From assembly GCA_002440975.1 (NCBI GenBank), contig DJWN01000085.1:1-15600 (forward strand): a stretch of 15,600 bases of DNA, read 5' to 3'. This DNA comes from Bacteroidales bacterium UBA6229 (GTDB lineage Bacteria > Bacteroidota > Bacteroidia > Bacteroidales > F082). A program made the position numbers and the translations under genes. This document shows positions 1 to 7,285 of the stretch, piece by piece (the stretch's first letter is position 1; each line of letters opens with the position of its first letter). The notes beneath the pieces are model-generated. The model did no database searches and was not told the origin of the DNA. It saw only the letters and a list, made by a program, of their open reading frames with translations.

Positions 1-6
1 CCTGAA

Positions 7-41
7 AGCGGAAATCTTTCGTAATTTCGCCGCTAGTTTTT
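7..41 (+). other. Imperfect stem-loop with T-run just before tcdA
   Basis: AGCGG (7-11) pairs with CCGCT (30-34), then AAAT (12-15) with ATTT (24-27) across a two-base bulge, leaving an eight-base loop. Five T's follow at 37-41. This resembles an imperfect intrinsic terminator for a gene left of the window, but it ends only three bases before the first ATG of tcdA. It could instead be a leader hairpin. The window edge prevents a decision. Confidence 0.3.
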
Positions 42-44
42 CAA

Positions 45-785
45 ATGCAAAAAATGATCCCTGAATGGCAATCCCGGACTGCACTTTTGCTGGGAGAAGA
101 AAATCTTAACAAACTGGTAAACAGCCATGTATTGGTAGCCGGACTTGGAGGCGTTGGTGCTTACGCAGCCGAACAACTGGCTCGCGCCGGCGTGGGAAGA
201 CTAACGCTGGTTGATGGCGACATAATTCAGGCAAGCAACCGAAACAGACAATTGCTGGCCTTGCAAAGCACCGAAACAAAAACTAAAACAGCATTGATGG
301 CCGAACGCTTGAAAGACATTAACCCGCTGATAGAAATTGAGCAGGTAAATACTTTTATCAAAGGTGAAAAAATCCCTGAATTACTTTCACAATCCTTTGA
401 TTATGTGGTAGATGCCATAGACTCACTTTCGCCAAAAGTATTTCTGTTGGTTTATGCTTTGCAAAAAGGACTAAAAACAGTTAGCTCGATGGGTGCTGGT
501 GGAAAAATGGATCCCATGCTGATTCAAATTGTTGACATCAGTAAAACCCAGCACTGCCGGCTGGCTTTTTACATCCGCAAACGACTTCATAAATTAGGAA
601 TACGCGAAGGTTTTACCGCTGTTTATTCTCCTGAACCTGTATCCAAATCGTCCATTGAAAAACCAACAACAGAACACAACAGGCGATCGACAGTTGGCAC
701 CATTTCGTATATGCCCGCCATTTTTGGTTGTTATTGTGCTTCGGTGGTAATCAGGGAATTGATTGATACTTCGAAGTCAAGTTGA
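45..785 (+). CDS. tcdA: tRNA threonylcarbamoyladenosine dehydratase (TcdA/CsdL, ThiF/E1-like)
   Basis: The product belongs to the E1/ThiF-like adenylating family. TcdA uses ATP to convert t6A37 in ANN-decoding tRNAs to cyclic ct6A, in the cytosol. Visible features are the N-terminal arginine-containing segment (around R11, as in TcdA/MoeB), the nucleotide-binding loop GLGGVG at residues 33-38, the acidic LVDGD strand end at 55-59, the NRN/RQ stretch following it, DAIDS near 125, and the SSMGAGGKMDP segment typical of TcdA near 147. Length (246 aa) fits the family (roughly 240-270). A second in-frame ATG at 54 would remove three residues and is equally plausible, as no Shine-Dalgarno decides the start. 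It converges on the leftward LPP20-like gene with a 10-base gap and looks like an unrelated housekeeping gene beside the envelope locus. Specificity for ct6A rather than another E1-like role is inferred from motif and length. Confidence 0.88.
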   Translation: MQKMIPEWQSRTALLLGEENLNKLVNSHVLVAGLGGVGAYAAEQLARAGVGRLTLVDGDIIQASNRNRQLLALQSTETKTKTALMAERLKDINPLIEIEQVNTFIKGEKIPELLSQSFDYVVDAIDSLSPKVFLLVYALQKGLKTVSSMGAGGKMDPMLIQIVDISKTQHCRLAFYIRKRLHKLGIREGFTAVYSPEPVSKSSIEKPTTEHNRRSTVGTISYMPAIFGCYCASVVIRELIDTSKSS

Positions 786-795
786 TTTTAAAAAT

Positions 796-2559
796 TCACT
801 TAATTTTTTCCGGCATAGCATTTTTAAGCTCCAGGGCAGCCATTTCATATGCCTTGATAATAGCCCTGTTGAAATCGGCACCACCACCTTTGATGTTGCT
901 GAGGCTCTGTTTCCAGATTTCCCTTCCATCAGAAAGATCCATTACCGAAACACTGGCATCCACAAAGCCAAAATAAATACCCTGCACATTTGAGCCGTTT
1001 CTGGCTTTCGCATCAATCTCCACCAACAAATCAGCTTCTTTCATCTGATCGGTAAAGGCATATCCTCTTTCGGCCAGGGCTTCTTTTAAAGTTGGCTCCA
1101 ATAAATTAATATCCAACTGATTACCGTAATGACCTTTTTCGCTGCTTTGCACAAAAATAGTCAGCGGAGCCACTTTGATCATAAATCGGGCGGGTGCAAT
1201 GGGATACTGTTTTTCAAGCTGACTCAAAAAAGCCGGCTCTGGCTCGCCTCCAATAAATGCTTTTAAATCAAGCTTTGCTAAAACAATTTGAGTTTGCCGA
1301 TCAGCCTGTTTGGCAGTAAAAGGCAAAATAGCAAGCCCGGCCTGATTTGTTGCTGCTTTACCAACCATTTCATCCTGCAAATAAAAAACCAAAGGCACTT
1401 CAGTAAGTGGTTCGGTTGTGCTCTGCACTGTTACTTTCAATGGCTGCGGAAGCGGTCGACCAGCACGTGCATCCTGCTGTGGGTTAACAGCTTCAAGGCT
1501 GATTTCGGCAAGTTTGGCAATTCTTAAATAATTTTCAGGAACCCAATTTACCGATCTGTCGCGCAGCCACTGAACTGGCAGGCTGATTTCGGCAGCAGCT
1601 TTTGCTTGTCCATTTTGACGGGCAACAGCATTTACTTTAAGGGATTCCCCTTCTTTCCAATAAGATCCGGAAACAGCAATGGCTGAACTGCCAGGATAAT
1701 CAGAAACCTTGTAATCGCCAGCTCGCACAAATCCACTTGAGAGTGCTGTTTTGAAACGCTCTGAAAACTCAGAAATCAACCCTGAATTCTCAAAACTAAA
1801 AGCTTGCAGGTGAACAGGAGATTGCAGATTACCCAATTGCAAAAACAATCCATAAGCCATAAAATAACCCAAATCATCAATACTGGCTTTCTCGCTTTGT
1901 TGCAAATCAGTAATGGCACTTTTTACAGCAGTTAGCAGCTCATGGCTTTCCTTAAGCTTCGTATCTGATTCATCTACAATCTCTAATGCCAGCAGGATAA
2001 ACTGAGCTTCTTCCAGTTCGGTAAACACCGGCATGGTTTCATAATACGTTTTCAAGGCCTGTTGTTGGTCGTTTTTCGATCGGTAATCATCAGCCATAAG
2101 CTTTTGATTTTTAATCTGCTCCATCAAACGGTTTACGGCATTCCTGTAAAAATACTTCAGTTCCGACTTTTTCGCCCAGGCAATGGCATAAGCCAACGAT
2201 TTTTTGCTGTCGTGATAGCGATCTGTTCTTAAACCTGTTATCTGGGCTTTGGACAAAGACTGCGCGCGCATCCTGAAAGCTTCCGTTGTGGCAGCATCAA
2301 TATTTGCGACCTGATAATCCGTAGCAGCCTGCAAACTCACCTGAATTTGCTGAATAAGTGCAGCTTTAGCCTGCTCTTCATACACATCGAGCAGGTTTTT
2401 GGCATCCTGACTTTCGGAAACCTCACCAGAGATAAATGTTATAAAAAAGTCCTTTTCAGGATAGGTAGATAGCCGCCAGGAATAATCAATCCATTGTGGT
2501 TGCTGGGCTTGTGTGATGATGGGACAAAGGAGCAGGATAAGCCAGTATATTTTTCTCAT
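796..2559 (-). CDS. Secreted LPP20-like multidomain protein, function unknown
   Basis: This is a 587-residue exported protein starting with a signal peptide (residues 1-19, ending TQAQ). No lipobox cysteine follows, so it is probably soluble periplasmic or bound to a complex. Residues 22-135 resemble the LPP20/FlgP-type fold (W23 and YP at 33-34 before an ISGE strand, then a long A/Q-rich helix). Residues 135-240 look helical, and 245-325 resemble a TolB-N/FlgO-like alpha/beta unit. Residues 368-435 read as an Ig-like beta sandwich with the NQAGLA turn, and 462-585 as a second alpha/beta unit ending in a long alanine-rich helix. It is last in the leftward run, 16 bases after the CsgG-like gene. 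CsgG/FlgO-like and LPP20/FlgP-like proteins are also paired in Vibrio flagellar outer-membrane rings, but no flagellar gene is present here. The domain reading is by eye and the function is unknown. Confidence 0.8.
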   Translation of the reverse strand: MRKIYWLILLLCPIITQAQQPQWIDYSWRLSTYPEKDFFITFISGEVSESQDAKNLLDVYEEQAKAALIQQIQVSLQAATDYQVANIDAATTEAFRMRAQSLSKAQITGLRTDRYHDSKKSLAYAIAWAKKSELKYFYRNAVNRLMEQIKNQKLMADDYRSKNDQQQALKTYYETMPVFTELEEAQFILLALEIVDESDTKLKESHELLTAVKSAITDLQQSEKASIDDLGYFMAYGLFLQLGNLQSPVHLQAFSFENSGLISEFSERFKTALSSGFVRAGDYKVSDYPGSSAIAVSGSYWKEGESLKVNAVARQNGQAKAAAEISLPVQWLRDRSVNWVPENYLRIAKLAEISLEAVNPQQDARAGRPLPQPLKVTVQSTTEPLTEVPLVFYLQDEMVGKAATNQAGLAILPFTAKQADRQTQIVLAKLDLKAFIGGEPEPAFLSQLEKQYPIAPARFMIKVAPLTIFVQSSEKGHYGNQLDINLLEPTLKEALAERGYAFTDQMKEADLLVEIDAKARNGSNVQGIYFGFVDASVSVMDLSDGREIWKQSLSNIKGGGADFNRAIIKAYEMAALELKNAMPEKIK

Positions 2560-2575
2560 AAGGCTTCACTATCAA

Positions 2576-3859
2576 TTAGTTTACATCTTTTTTATGAACA
2601 AATCCTTCGTTATTGTTGATCAACTTAATGCGGTAATAATCGCCTTGCTGTTCGATAACGACAAACTCAAGTCCGCCCGGAATCTTCGCTATTACCTCGG
2701 CTTTGCTATCCGGAAACTCATACACCTCAACACGGTCGGAGCTTTTACCCTTCAACACGATTCTCGTGGCCAGTTCATCACCGGTTCCGGTAAAAGTGTA
2801 GGTTTCGATCGGTTTGCCAATACTTTCAAGAAATGCCAGGGTATGCACACCTCCTTCGGCTCGTTTCAGGGCATCGGCATAGAGTTGATTTGCCTGATCA
2901 AGCTGACTGGCAATTTGATAATAATTCACTGCATCATCATACAAACCCGTCATTTCGTGAATTATACCAGCATTGTAAGCAGCTTTTGGATTATAGCTGT
3001 CGGCTTCATAAATGGCAACCAACAAAGGGAATGCCTGACGTAAGTTACCATTTTCAAGATGCTTTGCGGCTTCATCGGCCTGCTTTTTTAGATCTTTAAT
3101 TTTTATTTTCTCCATTTCGAAACGAACAAGTTTGTAAGATGGAGAAAAATAATCCACAAACTGCTTAGAAGTCTGACTTATCACATTGTTTACCAACTGA
3201 TTGTAGTTAGCTATCTTTGAACGTTCATCATCACATTTTTTATCTTCGCTTTCGGCAGCAGCCGTCTCTACACCAATAATTTCGGCTGTAGAAACTTCTA
3301 CAATTTTCATGCTTGCATTGGATGTAACTTTTCTGATTTTACAATACTTTGTCTTGGTTTTTCCGTCAAGGGTAACATAACTACTTGTGGTATTATCTTC
3401 CTTTTGTTCATATTTAATATTTCCTAAAATAATGGCGTCCAGGCCCAGGATAGCACCAACTCTTGCAGCAGTTGATTCATCAATCACACCGGAAAGTCCG
3501 AGGCGTTGTTCTTTTAATATTTCATTGATCTGATTTCGTTCGATTACGGTGTAAACATTAGTTTTAAAACCTTTGATGTGCGTAACCCCTTCCTCTTTCT
3601 TGCCCATTCCCAGAAAACCGGTTTGCTGGTCTTCAATGCCCCGGTTCTCGTTCAATAATCTTGCAATCATTTGATCTGAGAGCATTTGGCCAGCCTCCTT
3701 ATTGCCTGTAAATTCCATTATACCAATCTTCCTGACGGTATTATATTGTTTTACAGGAGCTTGTAAAACAAAACAATCAATTTTTTGAGCTATTCCATTG
3801 AAGTGGATCAAACACAGCAGAACAATTAAACAAAGGCTAAAATTTTTCACTGTTTTCAT
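2576..3859 (-). CDS. CsgG/HfaB-like secreted protein with TPR region and C-terminal SH3 domain
   Basis: This is a 427-residue exported protein. The signal peptide (1-25, ending GIAQ) lacks a convincing lipobox, unlike classical CsgG, which is lipidated. Residues 44-240 match the CsgG/curli-transport alpha/beta fold: the strand KIGIMEFTGN, helix SDQMIARLL, YTVIERNQINEILKEQRL (103-120), and the GAILGLDAIILGNI segment (135-148) are characteristic. Residues 253-335 hold tetratricopeptide-like helices (ENGNLRQAFPLL, YNAGIIHEMTGLYDDAVNYY). Residues 377-427 read as a bacterial SH3 domain (VYEFPDSKAEVI, then GDYYRIKLI, then GFVHKKDV). CsgG proteins form outer-membrane secretion pores, but the related FlgO and LpoB are non-pore periplasmic factors. 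With TPR and SH3 modules and no lipid anchor, a scaffold or peptidoglycan-linked role is more likely than a curli pore. It lies 27 bases after the transglycosylase and 16 before the LPP20-like gene. No curli subunit gene is nearby. Confidence 0.85.
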   Translation of the reverse strand: MKTVKNFSLCLIVLLCLIHFNGIAQKIDCFVLQAPVKQYNTVRKIGIMEFTGNKEAGQMLSDQMIARLLNENRGIEDQQTGFLGMGKKEEGVTHIKGFKTNVYTVIERNQINEILKEQRLGLSGVIDESTAARVGAILGLDAIILGNIKYEQKEDNTTSSYVTLDGKTKTKYCKIRKVTSNASMKIVEVSTAEIIGVETAAAESEDKKCDDERSKIANYNQLVNNVISQTSKQFVDYFSPSYKLVRFEMEKIKIKDLKKQADEAAKHLENGNLRQAFPLLVAIYEADSYNPKAAYNAGIIHEMTGLYDDAVNYYQIASQLDQANQLYADALKRAEGGVHTLAFLESIGKPIETYTFTGTGDELATRIVLKGKSSDRVEVYEFPDSKAEVIAKIPGGLEFVVIEQQGDYYRIKLINNNEGFVHKKDVN

Positions 3860-3886
3860 ATTAATTTGGTTTTAAAGGTTTATTTT

Positions 3887-5110
3887 TCAATCAGATAGCC
3901 AGTCGGCATACACTTTCATCCTGGAAGAAACACGTTCTATATAATGTTGGGTTTCCTCGTAAGGAAGGTTCTTTTTCATATGATTGTACACCTGCTCGGC
4001 AGACATTTTATTGATTTCGGGTATGGCTTGATACAATTTTGTTGTTCCGATAAAGGCACGGCTCACATTGCCGGCACCTGTATTGTAAGCAGCAATTGCA
4101 CAGTAAATACGGCTCAAAGGATCATCTACCTTACGAAAACTGCGTGCTATCAGCATATGCAAATAAGCCGATCCCAGTTCAATATTGTTCTGAGCTTCGT
4201 ACAAATAATTCTCATTCAATAGTTTATCTTCCTTATACACATAATTGTAGGCATCTCTTCCGGCGTACTTCGGCACTATCTGCATGAGTCCGAATGCGGG
4301 AACATGACTTTTAGCCTTTGGATTAAAACTGGACTCAGTATGAATTACAGCGAAAACCAAAGCCGGATCGATCATAAAGCGGGTTGAATAGGAAATGACT
4401 TGCTCGTAAAACCGTAAAGCCCTGGTTTGTATGCTATTGGTTGCAAGCGGGATTTTTACACTGACGATCACTTTCTCTTTTTGAGGTTCTGGTTCAGGTT
4501 GAGGCTCAGGCTGAGGCTCTGGTGGTTTAGGTTTTACTATTTCTTTCTCGATTGGCTGTTGTTCCACAATCTGTTCAGCGTATTCGGCCAGATTTTCATC
4601 TGTAACTGTTTCACCAGCCTCGTTTTGTAGCTGATCTTTTAGCACAGGCTCATCCAATAATGGCTCAGGTTTCTCGTATTCCGTTTCGAAATCTTTGGTC
4701 TTGCCTTTGTTTAGGGCAAGTTCTTTCACAGCTTCGGCAATCTTTTGTTTCACCAGATCAGCATTATCCGCCTCTTCGGGTGTCATTAAAATTTCAATTC
4801 GAGCCTCTTCCTGCTCAAAATCAACAGAAGTACGGCTTTCACCATCCTCACTATATTCTACCCAGCTGGTTTGCGTTGATTCGATGAAATTACCAGCTCC
4901 CCATTTCTGTTCAATCCCTTTTTTGAAGTGCTCAAATGCTTCCTGATTAGCCTTTTCGTAAGCTTCCCATTGTTTGTTTGTTTCTTCCCTGAACTGATCA
5001 AAACCAGCTTGTGACTGCTGACGAAACTGCTCAAAAGGATCTTCAGTTTCTTGTGCATAAAAAACCTTTGCTATGAATAGCAAACCAAAAAGTATGACTA
5101 ACTTTTTCAT
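3887..5110 (-). CDS. MltC-like lytic murein transglycosylase with N-terminal 11-residue-repeat module
   Basis: The predicted activity is cleavage of the MurNAc-GlcNAc bond of peptidoglycan with anhydroMurNAc formation, in the periplasm. A signal peptide occupies residues 1-20 (ending VFYAQ, no lipobox cysteine, unlike lipidated E. coli MltC). Residues 26-71 form four exact 11-residue repeats with aromatics at positions 1 and 4. Residues 70-107 (WG, then VEYSEDGESRTSVDFEQEEARIEIL) match the MltC N-terminal domain (DUF3393). A Pro/Glu/Gln linker spans about 184-212. The SLT domain spans 228-404: catalytic Glu is E259 in HTESSFNP, followed by GLMQIVP (274-280), the AAYNTGAGNVSR motif (340-351) and a late Tyr-containing helix. 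All expected SLT motifs are intact. The gene starts 25 bases after the ATPase stop and sits in a tight leftward run. The missing lipid anchor suggests that it is soluble or held by a partner, perhaps through the repeat module. Confidence 0.9.
   Translation of the reverse strand: MKKLVILFGLLFIAKVFYAQETEDPFEQFRQQSQAGFDQFREETNKQWEAYEKANQEAFEHFKKGIEQKWGAGNFIESTQTSWVEYSEDGESRTSVDFEQEEARIEILMTPEEADNADLVKQKIAEAVKELALNKGKTKDFETEYEKPEPLLDEPVLKDQLQNEAGETVTDENLAEYAEQIVEQQPIEKEIVKPKPPEPQPEPQPEPEPQKEKVIVSVKIPLATNSIQTRALRFYEQVISYSTRFMIDPALVFAVIHTESSFNPKAKSHVPAFGLMQIVPKYAGRDAYNYVYKEDKLLNENYLYEAQNNIELGSAYLHMLIARSFRKVDDPLSRIYCAIAAYNTGAGNVSRAFIGTTKLYQAIPEINKMSAEQVYNHMKKNLPYEETQHYIERVSSRMKVYADWLSD
4898..5035 (-). 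repeat. Four exact 11-residue aromatic repeats in the transglycosylase
   Basis: Residues 26-71 of the MltC-like protein place aromatic residues at 26/29, 37/40, 48/51, 59/62 and 70, giving the pattern aromatic-x-x-aromatic followed by seven mostly polar residues, repeated with no slip. An 11-residue period corresponds to three helical turns, so the aromatics would line one face of a continuous helix. The same spacing occurs in the transglutaminase-like protein at 9018-9155. Confidence 0.85.
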
Positions 5111-5135
5111 AAGTTTTGTGTTAATATTTAGCCAA

Positions 5136-7103
5136 TTAATTCAGGTATTGTAATGGATAGCCCATAACTGCATCAATAGTCAGATTGCGCTTTGCGCCTG
5201 ATTGCTTATGCACTATGCAACAGTGCCAAACAGGATACAACAGCAAACCAACTTCCTGAACTTCAACATCGTACTTCCTCTCCACAACCGATTTCACATC
5301 CGTAAGGCTGATCCTTTTACCCAGCTTACGAAAATCATAATCCACCTCACTTCGCTTCATAGATTTTGGAAAAATCAACCCATCAAGATCATCAATTTTA
5401 TGTGGGTCCAATTCAATCAAGGGAGCAAACTGCATTTCCTTATCTGCAATCATCAGAATATTCATCTCCTTATAATCAAGGTACAGATTCACAGGAACTT
5501 GCTCGATCCTTTTTTTGAAAATACCTTTTCTGTTGTTAAACAACATTTTAACTTTAAGTAGTGGAAAATATTCAAAATCAGCGGATTCAAGTTTTTCTGA
5601 TGCGATCAGATTAAGGGTTTTATGTTCGAGATGTGGCTTCAGGGCTTTGCTCAAATTTCGTTCGTGCAAGGTCAAATCAATCACCATAACCTGATCTTCA
5701 TCAGCAACAGCCACTTGCTTTTTGCCTTCGTTGGTCTGTTCAATAAGATTTTGTGACTGATCAGCTGTAATTTCAGCAACTGGCGTATCTAACTTAGGAT
5801 TTACTGTTGCAGGTTTCTGATATTTCTGTCGCCAGTGCTCCTCAACTAAAATATTTAGCTGATCTTCGCTGATCACATCATGCTTAGTAAGCAACCAGCG
5901 AACCTGAAACTGCTGTATTTTCTTTTCCTCATCAGGAGAAAGCAACAAGAAAGAACCCTTTTTTAATGCAGGAATTTTCTGCATCAGTTCACTGGCATTG
6001 GTTGGTGCCATCGATTCAAGCCTGGTTTCGATCTTCGAAAGGTCCTGTTTGGTTTTCAAGCTTCCTATCAGGTAAGTAGAAATCTGAGCGATGGACTTAT
6101 AATCAATATCTCCGGGGTTTTGGGTTGCTATCAAACATCCCACACCATATTTACGTGCCTGTTTAAACAGCAGCATCAAACTTTCCTTGCACGACGGCAT
6201 TTTGACCGGCGGTAAATAAGGTGCAATCTCATCAATATAGAGTACGGCCTGCAAGCCATCTTGCCCGTTTGAAAGTGGATTCTGAAGCATCCAGTTATAA
6301 AGCAATTGGGCAATGTAAGCCATAAAAAACTCTTTCTCTTCCTGTGTTGCAAGTGTATTGAGGTAGATCACCGAAAGACGGGTCTTTCCGGTATTATGCT
6401 CACCCAAGCCCAGCAATGCCTCTATTGTGGCTGGATATCCGGTCTCAAATATCAGTTTGCGGGATCCAATCGTTAAAAAACGTAGCTTTTTTATCAGTTC
6501 CTGCAAATCCTTCGAACTACTGATCTTGGTAACTATCTCACTTACTGACTCAGGCAAATCAGTTAAAAGATCTATCAGACCTTCAAAACTACTGAGGTGA
6601 ACTTTTTTCTGGTAACAATAATCAAAGACGGTACTCAAAACCGATTCTGCTGATTTTCCATCATCGCTGTCGGCATCGTAACCAATAAGCTCGATCACAT
6701 TTTTGGCCGTTGCCGAAAAAAAACGCAGGCGGTCTTCAGCATCCATACCGTGAACCTGTTCGAATTGCAAGGGATTAATCGACAAAGGAAGACCTTTGGA
6801 ACTGCCTGGCGTCCAAATTAAAACCTCCGTTTTCTCGGTCAGGAGTCTCCTAATATCAGGATTTAAGCCTTTGGATGCCAACAATTCATCATCAGTTTCA
6901 GGATTGATTAATGAGGCAATATCACCCTGCGGGTCGAAGATAATCATTGGAATTCCCTGCAAAGCCAACTCCTCCGACAAAACCTTACAGGCAACTGTCT
7001 TTCCGCTTCCGGAAGCACCAAAACATGCCATATGTCGCTGTATGGACTTTAATTCCAAATAAACTGTTTCTTGATTGGATGTTCCAATAAATAGCTGGTT
7101 CAT
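5136..7103 (-). CDS. HerA/FtsK-type ATPase (DUF87-like) with unknown C-terminal domain
   Basis: This is a 655-residue protein with no signal peptide, so cytosolic. The Walker A motif GASGSGKT lies at 29-36, very near the N-terminus. IIFDPQGDI (54-62) follows as in HerA-like ATPases, Walker B is VLYIDE at 287-292, and RKYGVGCLIATQNPGDID (317-334) is the typical HerA/TraG-type motif after Walker B. No HAS-barrel precedes the ATPase. Residues from about 470 form an extra alpha/beta domain. It ends with LLLYPVWHCCIVHKQSGAKR and TIDAVMGYPLQYL, a pattern like the substrate-independent C-terminal domains of archaeal and bacterial HerA-like ATPases. Family members pump DNA or protein substrates as hexamers, but no NurA or other nuclease is next to it. 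Instead it heads a run of envelope genes, which raises the possibility of a protein- or envelope-directed motor. The ATG at 7103 has the A-rich leader typical of Bacteroidota and a promoter about 50 bases upstream. Confidence 0.85.
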   Translation of the reverse strand: MNQLFIGTSNQETVYLELKSIQRHMACFGASGSGKTVACKVLSEELALQGIPMIIFDPQGDIASLINPETDDELLASKGLNPDIRRLLTEKTEVLIWTPGSSKGLPLSINPLQFEQVHGMDAEDRLRFFSATAKNVIELIGYDADSDDGKSAESVLSTVFDYCYQKKVHLSSFEGLIDLLTDLPESVSEIVTKISSSKDLQELIKKLRFLTIGSRKLIFETGYPATIEALLGLGEHNTGKTRLSVIYLNTLATQEEKEFFMAYIAQLLYNWMLQNPLSNGQDGLQAVLYIDEIAPYLPPVKMPSCKESLMLLFKQARKYGVGCLIATQNPGDIDYKSIAQISTYLIGSLKTKQDLSKIETRLESMAPTNASELMQKIPALKKGSFLLLSPDEEKKIQQFQVRWLLTKHDVISEDQLNILVEEHWRQKYQKPATVNPKLDTPVAEITADQSQNLIEQTNEGKKQVAVADEDQVMVIDLTLHERNLSKALKPHLEHKTLNLIASEKLESADFEYFPLLKVKMLFNNRKGIFKKRIEQVPVNLYLDYKEMNILMIADKEMQFAPLIELDPHKIDDLDGLIFPKSMKRSEVDYDFRKLGKRISLTDVKSVVERKYDVEVQEVGLLLYPVWHCCIVHKQSGAKRNLTIDAVMGYPLQYLN

Positions 7104-7159
7104 AATAAATTGGTTTTGGTTTGTTATGCATTATGCCATTTTCTCCAAAAAATCACCTT

Positions 7160-7191
7160 CAAATATACTTCAAACTTATGCTAAGTTAAAA
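7160..7191 (-). promoter_or_regulatory. Bacteroidota-type promoter of the ATPase operon
   Basis: Read leftward, an exact -7 box TATATTTG (7160-7167) is preceded by a 20-base spacer and TTTT (7188-7191), one mismatch from the TTTG -33 consensus. Transcription would start near 7153, giving a leader of about 50 bases before the ATPase ATG. Confidence 0.6.
7173..7187. promoter_or_regulatory. Inverted repeat within the ATPase promoter spacer
   Basis: AACTTA-TGC-TAAGTT is a perfect inverted repeat with 6-base arms and a 3-base centre. It lies wholly inside the spacer between the predicted -33 and -7 boxes, where a bound dimeric repressor would block RNA polymerase. It is a candidate operator; no regulator gene is visible in the window. 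Confidence 0.4.
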
Positions 7192-7285
7192 CATATCGGA
7201 TACCTTTTTGAAAAGAAAATCAAAATTCCAATACAATTCAATACTATTTATACTGATTTTAAATAAGCCGAAAAAAATCAAATAC

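Noticed and set aside
2513..3043. Rightward open frame of 176 codons
   Set aside because: It overlaps two well-supported leftward genes and crosses their junction; the translation shows no recognisable motif.
2576..3859. Curli secretion system
   Set aside because: Only the CsgG-like fold is present; no CsgA/B/E/F-like genes are nearby, and the protein has no lipobox and carries TPR and SH3 regions.
5136..7103. HerA-type anti-phage defence gene
   Set aside because: No nuclease, Sir2-like or other effector partner is adjacent; the neighbours are envelope proteins in a tight run.
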